Below are positions 26,923 to 35,239 of a stretch of 64,000 nucleotides of DNA, in pieces. The translations under genes were made by a program, and so were the position numbers. Source of the DNA: DASPKM01 sp963817075 (GTDB lineage Bacteria; Bacteroidota; Bacteroidia; Chitinophagales; Chitinophagaceae); NCBI GenBank assembly GCA_963817075.1, contig CAWFMT010000005.1, forward strand, positions 868,001 through 932,000. Direction: 5' to 3'. The notes below the pieces were generated by a model that did not search any database, was not told the DNA's origin, and worked only from the letters and a program-made list of their open reading frames with translations. Every line of letters begins with the position of its first letter. Positions within the stretch are counted from its first letter, which is position 1.

Positions 26923-28203
26923 ATGATCAATAGAACAATTGCTCCAAATATTACGGATGCTGTAAATCTTAAAATTCAATTACCTCAATATGATAAATAC
27001 GTTCTGAGTAACGGTGTTGAAGTTTATATGTTCAACATGGGCACTCAGGAAACAATGATGTTGAATTGGGTATTTGATGCTGGTAATTGGTTTGAAGAAA
27101 AAAATCTCATCGCCGCCTCTGCCAATCACCTTTTGAAAAACGGGACAACTCAGAAGAATGCATTTATTCTCAATGAATACTTTGAATTCCACGGAGCCTA
27201 TCTCAATCGCCAATGTCAAAGTGAAACAGCGGAGGTTACCCTGCATTGCTTATCGAAACACGTAAGGGAATTATTACCGGTGGTTGCTGAGATCTTCAAT
27301 GAATCTACTTTTCCTGAGGATGAGCTCAGCATCTACAAGAAGAATATGCAGCAACGGCTAAAGGTCAACTTACAGAAGAATGACTTTGTTGCCAATAGAA
27401 TGATTGAGGCATATCTTTTTGGTGAGCAGCATCCTTACGGGAGATATACCAAGGAAGAAGATTTCAATGCTCTTAACAGGGAAGAACTTCTTGAGTTTTT
27501 TAATCGCTACTACAGAAATGGCAGGTGTGTAATTTTTGCAGCCGGTGTTCTGCCTAAAGATTTAATTGAACAATTGGAAGCGAGTTTTGGAAAACTTAAT
27601 CTTCAGAAACATTTGCTTCCCTCCACCCAACATCAGATCATCTCTGCTAAAGAGAAGAAAGTCCGTTTAAAAGCAACCCATGATGGAGTCCAAAGCAGCA
27701 TTCGCCTGGGTAGGTTGTTTCCATCACGCAAGCATCCCGATTTCCCAAAGATGCAGGTTCTCAACAATGTCCTTGGCGGCTTTTTTGGCTCAAGGTTAAT
27801 GGATAATATTAGAGAAGACAAGGGCTATACATATGGAGTGCATTCATATCTGATGAATTTAATCCAGGAATCAGCCCTTGTTGTGAGTACTGAAGTTGGC
27901 AACGATGTTTCTGAGGCAGCTGCATCAGAAATCTATAAAGAGATGGAGTTGTTATGCAATGAACCAATAGAAGAAGAAGAATTGCAGCTGACCAGGAATT
28001 ATCTTATAGGAACCATATTGTCTGAACTCGATGGTCCTTTCCAGGTTGCAGCAAGGTGGAAGAATTATATATTGAACGATTTAACAGCAGATTACTTTTA
28101 CAACAGCATCAATCTTATTAAGACCGTTACCCCGGCAGAGTTGCAGGAGATTGCGCAGAAGTATCTGGGCAAGAGTGAATTTTATGAATTAATCGTTGAC
28201 TGA
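26923..28203 (+). CDS. M16 family peptidase, non-catalytic partner subunit
   Basis: A 426-residue M16-like protein. At the position of the zinc motif it reads ASANHLLKNGT, so the HxxEH ligands are absent. It keeps the REDKGYTYGVHSYL element, the Arg/Tyr substrate-binding feature of the partner subunit in M16B pairs. The frame runs further upstream into the first M16 gene, but the ATG at 26923, 7 nt after the previous stop, gives the normal N-terminus (IQLPQYDKYVLSNGVEVYMF). The two genes are almost certainly cotranscribed and their products should dimerise. Confidence 0.9.
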   Translation: MINRTIAPNITDAVNLKIQLPQYDKYVLSNGVEVYMFNMGTQETMMLNWVFDAGNWFEEKNLIAASANHLLKNGTTQKNAFILNEYFEFHGAYLNRQCQSETAEVTLHCLSKHVRELLPVVAEIFNESTFPEDELSIYKKNMQQRLKVNLQKNDFVANRMIEAYLFGEQHPYGRYTKEEDFNALNREELLEFFNRYYRNGRCVIFAAGVLPKDLIEQLEASFGKLNLQKHLLPSTQHQIISAKEKKVRLKATHDGVQSSIRLGRLFPSRKHPDFPKMQVLNNVLGGFFGSRLMDNIREDKGYTYGVHSYLMNLIQESALVVSTEVGNDVSEAAASEIYKEMELLCNEPIEEEELQLTRNYLIGTILSELDGPFQVAARWKNYILNDLTADYFYNSINLIKTVTPAELQEIAQKYLGKSEFYELIVD

Positions 28204-28244
28204 CCAAGGCGCTTAGTGTTTCATACCTTCGGTAAAATATCTTT

Positions 28245-28589
28245 ATGAAGTTTATTGTTCGCATCCTGATAATTGCAGCCTTGTCCTATGGACTTTCGCG
28301 TGTATTGAAAGGAATTCATGTGAGTGATTTCTGGACTGCCATAGTATTTGCTTTTGTTTTAGCCATATTGAACACCTTTCTCAAACCCATCCTCATTCTA
28401 TTAACTCTACCAGTCACTATTATTACATTGGGATTATTCCTCTTTGTTGTAAATACTCTAATTGTCTTATTGGCCAGCAAATTTGTAACAGGATTCAGTA
28501 TCGATAGTTTTTGGTGGGGACTTCTGTTCAGTCTTATCCTTTCACTGGCCACTTCGTTTGTGAATAAAGAGATGGACAAGGATAAATAG
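28245..28589 (+). CDS. Small membrane protein, PF04020 (YvlD / phage-holin-4-2 like)
   Basis: A 114-residue protein of four membrane helices: FIVRILIIAALSYGLSRVL, FWTAIVFAFVLAILNTFLKP, VTIITLGLFLFVVNTLIVLLA and FWWGLLFSLILSLATSFV. The NTFLKPILILLTLPVTIITLG block is typical of the YvlD family. Despite the Pfam name it is a chromosomal housekeeping-type protein with no phage genes nearby. The function is not established. It lies between the M16 pair and the E1 gene, with gaps of 41 and 22 nt, so it may belong to one transcript. Confidence 0.88.
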   Translation: MKFIVRILIIAALSYGLSRVLKGIHVSDFWTAIVFAFVLAILNTFLKPILILLTLPVTIITLGLFLFVVNTLIVLLASKFVTGFSIDSFWWGLLFSLILSLATSFVNKEMDKDK

Positions 28590-28611
28590 TAATCTCCAAC
28601 ATTTTTATTGC

Positions 28612-30606
28612 ATGAATTTTCAGCGAAAGGATTTAGGAAACAAGGAGTTGGTGGCCATGTACCGCAATCTACTCTGGCCTCGATTAATAGAGGAGAAAAT
28701 GCTTGTACTGCTTCGGCAGGGACGAATCAGCAAATGGTTTAGTGGAATTGGTCAGGAAGCAATCTCGGTGGGTGCCACCATGGCGCTTCAACAGGACGAA
28801 TGGATAATGCCTTTGCATAGGAATCTAGGTGTTTTCACAACACGGGGAATGCCCCTGAGCAAACTCTTTATGCAATGGCAGGGAAGCCAGGATGGCTATA
28901 GTAAAGGTCGCGAACGAAGCTTTCACTTTGGAACAAGAGAACATCATATCTGCGGCATGATCTCCCACCTGGGTCCACAATTGGCAATTGCAGATGGTGT
29001 TGCCTTAGCATATAAACTGAGGAAGCAATCAAAAGTTTCAATGACGTTTACCGGTGAGGGAGGAACAAGCGAAGGTGATTTCCATGAGGCATTGAATGTG
29101 GCTGCCGTTTGGGAGCTTCCTGTGATCTTCATAATTGAGAATAACGGCTATGCTTTAAGTACTCCTATCAATGAACAATTCCGCTGCGCAAATCTTGTTG
29201 ACAAGGCAAAGGGCTATGGGATGGAGGGTGTACAGATAGATGGGAATAATATTTTGGAAGTTTATGATACGATCAAAGGCATCAGGGAATATTGCATCCG
29301 TGAGCAAAAGCCATATCTCGTAGAATGTATGACATTCAGAATGCGGGGTCATGAAGAAGCAAGTGGAACCAAGTACGTGCCCAAGGAGTTATTTGATGAT
29401 TGGGGGAAGAAAGATCCTGTATTGAACTTTGAATTATTTCTGATCGAACAAAAAATTTTGTCCAGTGACGAGGTTCAATCACTCAGGCAGGAAATTAAAG
29501 AACAGATCGAATCAGAATTAAATCTCGGGTTCAAAGCAAAAACTATTGAGGTTGAAAGCGAGTCAGAAGTTGCTGACGTGTATGCAGAACCAAAGACATC
29601 TTCGAAAAGTAAAACTGAAGTTCGGGCACCTGCAGGGAATTCAAGAGAACTCAGATTCATAGATGCAACAAAGGAAGGACTCTATCAATCGATGAAGGAG
29701 CATGATAACCTGGTTTTAATGGGACAGGACATTGCCGAATATGGTGGAGCATTCAAGATCACCGAAGGATTTGTACAGGAATTTGGAAAGGATCGAGTCC
29801 GGAACACTCCTTTGTGTGAGAGTGCAATTGTGGGTGCTGCCCTGGGATTGAGCCTTGAGAATTTTAAGACAGTCATGGAAATGCAATTTGCAGATTTTGT
29901 AACTGCCGGATTCAACCAGATTGTAAATAATCTTGCAAAATCACACTATCGATGGGGACAGCCAGCAGACGTTGTGATCAGAATGCCAACTGGAGCTGGA
30001 GTTGGAGCTGGACCATTTCATTCACAAAGCAATGAAGCATGGTTCGTACATACTCCAGGATTGAAAGTTGTTTATCCCTCCAATCCAATGGATGCAAAAG
30101 GCTTATTAATTGCGGCGATCAATGACCCAAATCCGGTTCTTTATTTTGAGCACAAGGCATTATATCGAAGTATTACCGGGATGGTGCCCGAAGAGTATTT
30201 TGCGATCGAGATTGGAAAAGCAAAAATGATACAGCAGGGCGACGATGTTAGCATTATAACATATGGAGCAGGCGTACACTGGGCAGAAGACTATGCGGCA
30301 GAGCATCCTGAAATCTCGATTTGCATCCTTGACCTGCGTTCACTTCTTCCACTGGATTATGCAGCTATTAGGAAGGCCGTTGCTTCAACCGGGAAAGTTC
30401 TTGTGCTTCATGAGGATACCTTGATAGGGGGTATAGCAGGCGAGATCAGTGCCTGGATCACAGAAAATTGTTTCGAACTTTTGGATGCGCCGGTGATAAG
30501 GTGCGCTTCGCTTGATACACCGATCCCATTCAATATTGAGCTGGAAAATAATTTTCTCGCAAAATCACGCCTGAACGACACAATGAAGAAGTTGCTGGAA
30601 TATTAA
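28612..30606 (+). CDS. 2-oxoacid dehydrogenase E1, alpha and beta subunits fused
   Basis: A 664-residue thiamine-diphosphate enzyme. The alpha half (about residues 1-310) has MPLHRNLGVFTTRG, HHICGMISHLGPQLAIADG and the cofactor motif TGEGGTSEGDFHEAL ending IIENNGYALS. The usual GDG is GEG here. A linker rich in Glu/Ser/Lys (about 320-345) joins the beta half (about 345-664), which has LVLMGQDIAEYGGAF, LCESAIVGAALGLSL, VVIRMPTGAGVGAGPFHSQS and VLVLHEDTLIGGIAGEI. Fused E1 proteins of this kind usually serve branched-chain or pyruvate-type complexes in Bacteroidota. No E2 or E3 gene is adjacent, so the exact substrate is open. Confidence 0.92.
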   Translation: MNFQRKDLGNKELVAMYRNLLWPRLIEEKMLVLLRQGRISKWFSGIGQEAISVGATMALQQDEWIMPLHRNLGVFTTRGMPLSKLFMQWQGSQDGYSKGRERSFHFGTREHHICGMISHLGPQLAIADGVALAYKLRKQSKVSMTFTGEGGTSEGDFHEALNVAAVWELPVIFIIENNGYALSTPINEQFRCANLVDKAKGYGMEGVQIDGNNILEVYDTIKGIREYCIREQKPYLVECMTFRMRGHEEASGTKYVPKELFDDWGKKDPVLNFELFLIEQKILSSDEVQSLRQEIKEQIESELNLGFKAKTIEVESESEVADVYAEPKTSSKSKTEVRAPAGNSRELRFIDATKEGLYQSMKEHDNLVLMGQDIAEYGGAFKITEGFVQEFGKDRVRNTPLCESAIVGAALGLSLENFKTVMEMQFADFVTAGFNQIVNNLAKSHYRWGQPADVVIRMPTGAGVGAGPFHSQSNEAWFVHTPGLKVVYPSNPMDAKGLLIAAINDPNPVLYFEHKALYRSITGMVPEEYFAIEIGKAKMIQQGDDVSIITYGAGVHWAEDYAAEHPEISICILDLRSLLPLDYAAIRKAVASTGKVLVLHEDTLIGGIAGEISAWITENCFELLDAPVIRCASLDTPIPFNIELENNFLAKSRLNDTMKKLLEY

Positions 30607-30616
30607 TAATTACAGA

Positions 30617-30845
30617 GAGATCGTGAGACGTGAGACGTGAGACGTGAGTCGTGAATCGTGCGACGTGAGTGGTAAGAATTTTCTCGCAAAGAAACAAAGA
30701 GAGCCAAAGCGCAAAGGGTCATTTCTTTTTGCGTCTTTGCCAACTTGGCGACGTTGCGTGAAACTCGTGGATGGTGATCGTGAGTTATAAATTCTTCTGC
30801 GTGAGATCTTATTTTACATTTTGCATTTTACATTTTTCATTCTGC
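30617..30845. repeat. Intergenic repeat cluster, families B, A and AT-rich
   Basis: Family B is repeated three times or more (GTGAGACGTGAGACGTGAG, then TCGTGAATCGTGCGACGTG). It is followed by family-A-like CGCAAAGAAACAAAGAGAGC and GCGTCTTTGCCAACTTGGCG, and by CATTTTGCATTTTACATTTT. The 252-nt gap between E1 and the next gene contains essentially nothing else. Confidence 0.75.
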
Positions 30846-30858
30846 ATTGCCCACCGCA

Positions 30859-31791
30859 TTATTTCAAATCATATTCCTTTTTTAGAAACGGAATGATCTG
30901 GTTGGCTTTTGTTTTTACTGACTGAAGATCCCATAGATATACAACGATCATTTGTTTAGCCAGCTCAAGCTGATTTGCATACTTATTCAATGTGATAGGA
31001 TCCTCAGTAAGTAATTTGTAGTTATTTGTCTGGGCGAATCCAGCCACACCCCCGTTGGAACTATAGATATTATATCGGAGAAATTTATAATCGAAGATGC
31101 CTGATGAAAATTCCAGTGCCTTGGCCCAGCTTTCCTTGTAGGACCGTTCCTGGGCAACCGAAAATTTCACCCATTCATCATAAGAGATAATACTATCGGA
31201 AACTTGTTGGGATGCAATCAGTCTGAAATTGCCGGAGTTCTTTAATTGGGAGAGCGTACGGTCTGTAAAATTGACTGTATAATGATTTCTCCCATAATAG
31301 AGGTAGTGCCAATACAGCTTCCTGACAATTGAAGTGTCATTTTTTTTGAAAAGATAAATATCCGATATAAGAGAATCAAGTCCCGCAAGCACCCAGTTGT
31401 TAGATGAAATATTCTGATTGATCTTGTTGCTGTCATCCCGCATGTCCTGAATAAAGGATTGGATATATTGTCTTTCTTTTTTCGCATCGCTCAATTCTTC
31501 CCGCTTGTTCTCAACGAAGAAACCCAATGTAACAGCAAAAAAAAGCATGAAGAACTCAAAGAGATAATCCTTGAATTTTTTTTGATGTCCTTTAATATGT
31601 GGTTGATGTAACTCTATTGGGTCAACTTTTTTAGTGAGGTTCGGTAATTCAGGAGCTGGTTCACTTACCTTCCTATTTGGATTTGGGTCAACATGAGTTG
31701 ATTTAACCGAGGGAGGAGGTGGCGTGGTACCGCTTTCCTGGTCGGTCGATTTATTCTCCCGATCTTTTGGATCTTCATTTACTTCAGCCAT
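30859..31791 (-). CDS. Single-pass membrane protein of unknown function (310 aa)
   Basis: The N-terminal 75 residues are a Pro/Glu/Asp-rich cytoplasmic stretch (TTPPPPSVKSTHVDPNP). One membrane helix follows (about residues 78-96, FEFFMLFFAVTLGFFVENKR), then a largely helical extracytoplasmic region (ERQYIQSFIQDMRDDSNKIN). The topology recalls DUF6090-type Bacteroidota proteins, where a helix ending in ENKRE/NNWNE is followed by a helical domain, but the Pro-rich extension is extra. I cannot assign a function. It is a single reverse gene between repeats. Confidence 0.75.
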   Translation of the reverse strand: MAEVNEDPKDRENKSTDQESGTTPPPPSVKSTHVDPNPNRKVSEPAPELPNLTKKVDPIELHQPHIKGHQKKFKDYLFEFFMLFFAVTLGFFVENKREELSDAKKERQYIQSFIQDMRDDSNKINQNISSNNWVLAGLDSLISDIYLFKKNDTSIVRKLYWHYLYYGRNHYTVNFTDRTLSQLKNSGNFRLIASQQVSDSIISYDEWVKFSVAQERSYKESWAKALEFSSGIFDYKFLRYNIYSSNGGVAGFAQTNNYKLLTEDPITLNKYANQLELAKQMIVVYLWDLQSVKTKANQIIPFLKKEYDLK

Positions 31792-32028
31792 GCAGGAACT
31801 AATTAATTAATGGAAGAAAAAGTAAGCAGCGGTTACATAAGGATGGAGTTTATTAAGGTAAATAATTCTGTTGGGGATACAAAAATTCTAGTGAATCCGA
31901 TCTGGATTTTCGAACGACTTAGAAATTCCCGGGAACTAATTTCCAATTTTCATAAATTCTTTATATCTTTTATTTCCAAGCCGCACCGTGATAACCCCCG
32001 CTTACTTCTCCTTTGTTAAAAGCCGGGT

Positions 32029-32730
32029 ATGCAATCAAAGAAACCAGCGCTGAATAGGACAAGACGTCATTTGATAAAATGGAGCGTTTCGCTATTGGCT
32101 GCCGGGCCCACTATAAGTTTGCTTGGGTGCAATGAAAGAAAGGATGGCCATTCCGCAACAACTGCATCCAGTAAAACAAATAAGGTAGCTTCCAATAAGG
32201 CATACGGTGAGAAGGATGTAATTTTTTTCAACGAGAGATCTAAAGTCCTTCACTATTCCGGGCTGAAAAAAGTAAGTCCGACCGAACAAAATAAAGGCAG
32301 AAGAGTTTCCCTAGATGAATGGGAAAGAATGGTTGATGGAGGTGAGGCAAGATTTGAAAAGGAAGATTCAGGATTGATCTTTGAGAGATTAGCATTGTTG
32401 AATCTTCGTCAGAATACTGACAATGCATCCCTGGAAAAATCATTGCAAATACTTTCAAGAAGTTTCTCCAAAGACTACCAGTTTCAAAATAGATTCAATT
32501 GGCGAGGTTATGATCTCGCATTAAAATTAATTGCGCTCAATTCCGGCATTGGGGCAGATGAAAAGTGGGCACGATTTGAAAATATAACAAGGGATGTGAA
32601 TTTGGGGAGTGTGAAAATTCCTCCAAGAAATGCATGGGTAAGATCGAAAGAATTATTTGATCAGAGAGTCCGGTATGTAAATGAACGTCAATCAGAGATT
32701 TTGAGTAAAATAAACAGGCGTGTAGCCTGA
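32029..32730 (+). CDS. Exported hypothetical protein with Tat/lipoprotein-like signal
   Basis: A 233-residue protein. The N-terminus has RTRRHLIKWSVSLLAAGP followed by TISLLGC: an RR pair before the hydrophobic segment, as in Tat signals, and a lipobox (LLGC). The mature part has a Ser/Thr/Lys linker, then a helical region (GLIFERLALLNLRQNTDNAS, KSLQILSRSFSKDYQF). I see no catalytic motif. It looks like a surface or periplasmic lipoprotein of unknown role. A strong terminator follows about 65 nt downstream. Confidence 0.75.
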   Translation: MQSKKPALNRTRRHLIKWSVSLLAAGPTISLLGCNERKDGHSATTASSKTNKVASNKAYGEKDVIFFNERSKVLHYSGLKKVSPTEQNKGRRVSLDEWERMVDGGEARFEKEDSGLIFERLALLNLRQNTDNASLEKSLQILSRSFSKDYQFQNRFNWRGYDLALKLIALNSGIGADEKWARFENITRDVNLGSVKIPPRNAWVRSKELFDQRVRYVNERQSEILSKINRRVA

Positions 32731-32795
32731 TGTGTCGAATTTGGCTGGGTCATATTTCCGGGTGGTCCGAATCCACCTTCGGCCTCAAAATCAGC

Positions 32796-32824
32796 AGGTC
32801 TGCGAAAGCAGGCCTATTTTTTTA
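32796..32824 (+). terminator. Rho-independent terminator with GAAA tetraloop
   Basis: AGGTCTGC pairs with GCAGGCCT (one G-T pair) around a GAAA loop and is followed by ATTTTTTTT. A second small hairpin (GGTGG/CCACC, 32761-32776) lies just upstream. It ends the transcript of the gene at 32029-32730. Confidence 0.85.
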
Positions 32825-32825
32825 A

Positions 32826-32930
32826 ACAAACCCCAAGAACCAAATCACAAGATCCAAATAAATTTAAAATTGAAATTTGGTTTACTTTTTTTGGTTATTG
32901 TTTTTTGAATATTGAAAATTATTTTCTTTC
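32826..32930. repeat. Family F AT-rich imperfect palindrome
   Basis: CAAGAACCAAATCACAAGAT is mirrored by TTGAAATTTGGTTTAC and TTTGGTTATTG. Related palindromes lie at 34391-34504 and 60651-60769. A short family-C piece (AGACCTCCGACATCG) follows. Confidence 0.7.
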
Positions 32931-32951
32931 AGACCTCCGACATCGTTCCTC

Positions 32952-33038
32952 CTACTTCCGGTTTCTATAATAGAACTGCCGCGCAATAAATAAGACGATG
33001 AATATCGTGATGACATACCACAAGGGGAGATGATCAAT
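32952..33038 (-). pseudogene. Possible remnant of a small membrane protein gene (28 codons, no normal start)
   Basis: An in-frame stretch reads IDHLPLWYVITIFIVLFIAR followed by QFYYRNRK and a stop: one clear membrane helix with a basic tail. The first codon is ATT where an ATG would be expected, with a stop just upstream in frame. The pattern D-x-LPLW followed by a helix is one I associate with N-termini of longer Bacteroidota membrane proteins, so this may be a decayed fragment, or a microprotein that starts at an internal TTG. Confidence 0.3.
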
Positions 33039-33075
33039 TTAGAATAATAGAACGAAAAAATCTGTTCAGGTGATA

Positions 33076-34254
33076 TCAGTTTTCATTTTTATTCAGGACC
33101 CTAAGAAAATTACCGCCCAGGATTTTTTTGATTTGCTTCTTTTTGTAGCCTCGCTCCAACAAGGCTGCTGTAATGAGTGGAAAACTTTCAACCCCTTCCA
33201 ATTCTTTTGGAGCAGAGTCAATTCCATCAAAATCAGAGCCCAGTCCAACATGATTTACACCTACCAATTTAACGAGATAATCGAGATGATCTATTAATTG
33301 AGATAATGGTGGTCGTAAGCCTTCGGCCTCCTGGGGGTACTGCCTGGCCATCCATTCCTCAATTTCATAGCTTGCTTTTTTTAATTGCCTAAGGCTATCA
33401 ACCTGCGGACGGTGATTTTTCATGAATACCGATCTCTTTCTTAAAAAAGTACTGTCCACAAAGCCCGAATAAAAATTTAAATGTATTACACCACCATTTT
33501 TCCCGATTGCTTTGATCTGATCGTCTTTTAAATTACGAGAGACCGGACAAAGCGCATATGCGCAGCTATGAGAGGCGATGACAGGTTTTGTAGTTATTTC
33601 CATTACATCCCAAAAAGTCTTTTCTCCAATATGACTGACATCCACCATCATACCCAGCTCATTCATTCTTTTAACTACTTCTCTTCCAAATTCATTCAAA
33701 CCTGGTTTTGCATTTGGATTACTATTCTGCGTCTCATCCTTTGCGGAAGTTGCCCAGGAAGTAGAGTTATTCCAGGTAAGTGTCATGTATCTGACGCCTC
33801 GCTTGTAAAAACTATCGAGTTTCGAGAGATCATCTTCAATCATATGTCCTCCTTCAACGCCAAGCATGGCGGCTAGCTTTTTTTGCCTTAATGCAGTCTT
33901 GATCTCACTCGTGTTGCTTGCGATCATCATTCGATCAGGATTCCTTCCTGCAATTGCGTATAGAGAATCAATTTCAATATTTGCAAATTTGAATGCTGTG
34001 TCCTTGCCAAATCTTTCATTGCAAAAGATGGAAAATACCTGTACATCAACGCCTCCCTGCTTGAATCTTGCAAGGTCTGAATGTGCCTGTCCTTTTAGAT
34101 CATTCTCGAAATTTTTTCCTTTCATTGTCACTCCCGACAACACATCATTGTGAGTGTCAACAACAATGGCATTTTTGTGCAGCTTCGTCTTGTTTTGCGC
34201 AATTGTCGATGTAAAAAAATTCAGTAGCAGAGTTAAAATGAAGATGATTTTCAT
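33076..34254 (-). CDS. Membrane dipeptidase-type M19 peptidase (exported)
   Basis: A 392-residue zinc dipeptidase. The signal peptide ends near STIAQ (about residue 19). Metal ligands and family blocks are VVDTHNDVLSG, LGVEGGHMIEDD (bridging Glu), GMMVDVSHIGEKTFWD (His), VIASHSCAYALCPVSRNL (His) and VGLGSDFDGID (Asp). All expected ligands are present, so it should be active on dipeptides in the periplasm. It is a single gene between repeat-containing gaps. Confidence 0.93.
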   Translation of the reverse strand: MKIIFILTLLLNFFTSTIAQNKTKLHKNAIVVDTHNDVLSGVTMKGKNFENDLKGQAHSDLARFKQGGVDVQVFSIFCNERFGKDTAFKFANIEIDSLYAIAGRNPDRMMIASNTSEIKTALRQKKLAAMLGVEGGHMIEDDLSKLDSFYKRGVRYMTLTWNNSTSWATSAKDETQNSNPNAKPGLNEFGREVVKRMNELGMMVDVSHIGEKTFWDVMEITTKPVIASHSCAYALCPVSRNLKDDQIKAIGKNGGVIHLNFYSGFVDSTFLRKRSVFMKNHRPQVDSLRQLKKASYEIEEWMARQYPQEAEGLRPPLSQLIDHLDYLVKLVGVNHVGLGSDFDGIDSAPKELEGVESFPLITAALLERGYKKKQIKKILGGNFLRVLNKNEN

Positions 34255-34390
34255 TATACTAATTGTATCCAGAAAGATAGGCTAGAAATATAATAAACCA
34301 AGGACCAAATAGCCAGGCCTTATGAATGTAAAATGCAAAATTTAAAGTGTAAAATAGATTTTTCACGCAAAGACGCAACTGAGTAAATCT

Positions 34391-34504
34391 CAAGAACCAA
34401 ATGCCAAGTTCCAAAGAAAGAAGAGCAATATCAAATCTAAAATTTCACTTTAATTGTGCTTATTTCTTATTGAAATTTATTTGGTGATTGTATTTTGGTT
34501 CTTG
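34391..34504. repeat. Family F palindrome
   Basis: The arms CAAGAACCAAA (34391-34401) and TTTGGTTCTTG (34494-34504) are perfect reverse complements, and the sequence between them is also partly self-complementary (CCAAGTTCCAAAG, TTGAAATTTATTTGG). Upstream, at 34322-34382, there is GAATGTAAAATGCAAAATTT and a family-A fragment (CACGCAAAGACGCAAC). The palindrome lies beyond the 3' end of the PAP2-like gene. Confidence 0.8.
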
Positions 34505-34537
34505 TGATTTTCCATGAACTTTTCTCTGCGGTAAATT

Positions 34538-35239
34538 CTACGCAAACCATGTCGCGATCAATTGCGCAAGTGCCCCTATTAGAAGCCCGGCATAAATCTC
34601 AAATCTGGTATGATGGGAAACTATCAGTCTTGCAGTGGTAACAAGACCAGCAAGGAGAATTACAAGTGCTAAGTAAACTCCTGAAAAAGCAGTATCACGA
34701 AATGCAAGCAAAAGGAAAAAAGCCAGGACTCCGCCCATGGCAGTAGTATGCATACTCACTTTGAAGACAATATTTGCAAGCCAGGCTCCACAAACAGCAA
34801 GGAATGCACCAAGGAGAAATAATCTTATTTCTATTGGAGAATCTGGCTGGTTCTTGAAAACATACCAGACCCAGAAATAGAAGATCATCGAAACCGCGTA
34901 AGGAATGATCCTCTCTTTCTGCGTTTTCAATTGAAGAGAGGAAATGCCGAGCTGCAGTCTCCACATCAGGAAAACTGAAAAAGCTGGCAATAATGCAGTA
35001 CTAACAAAGATGGAGGCGATTCTGAAGAATTTCATTTCACCAGTGAAACCCGCGAATGCTAATGGATGAATATAGAGGAGATATGCTCCAACGAAGAATG
35101 GGATAAAAAGTGGATGAAATAGATAGGAGATCAGATGCGCGAAAATCTTGTTTGGCAAAGGCTGGTCTGCACCATATGGAGCTGGAATCTCTTCTGTGAT
35201 CCCCTTTGAGTCTACGCCGTAATTGGTAGAATTGGTCAT
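34538..35239 (-). CDS. Multi-pass membrane protein, PAP2-like
   Basis: A 233-residue protein with about six membrane helices. Two elements resemble PAP2 phosphatase motifs: VSMHTTAMGGVLAF (compare PSGHT) and ARLIVSHHTRFEIYAGLLIG (compare SR...H...D..AG). The first Lys/Arg-rich PAP2 motif is not clear, and the last acidic residue is Glu rather than Asp, so activity is uncertain. The start overlaps the rpoN stop by 4 nt (ATGA), so the two are cotranscribed. Confidence 0.75.
   Translation of the reverse strand: MTNSTNYGVDSKGITEEIPAPYGADQPLPNKIFAHLISYLFHPLFIPFFVGAYLLYIHPLAFAGFTGEMKFFRIASIFVSTALLPAFSVFLMWRLQLGISSLQLKTQKERIIPYAVSMIFYFWVWYVFKNQPDSPIEIRLFLLGAFLAVCGAWLANIVFKVSMHTTAMGGVLAFFLLLAFRDTAFSGVYLALVILLAGLVTTARLIVSHHTRFEIYAGLLIGALAQLIATWFA

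Noticed and set aside
28245..28589. Prophage holin
   Set aside because: Only the Pfam name suggests phage; no other phage gene is near and the family is chromosomal.
30617..30672. CRISPR-like array made of CGTGAGACGTGAG units
   Set aside because: The units are directly adjacent without unique spacers and there are no cas genes; this is family B low-complexity repeat DNA.
31810..32019. 69-codon forward ORF before the Tat/lipoprotein-like gene
   Set aside because: No signal, domain or codon pattern that I can support; it fills a divergent promoter region.
32761..32787. tRNA T-arm-like sequence (GGTGGTCCGAATCCACC and following TTCGGCC)
   Set aside because: It resembles a tRNA 3' end, but no matching 5' acceptor strand, anticodon arm or D arm exists upstream, so I treat it as a small hairpin before the terminator.
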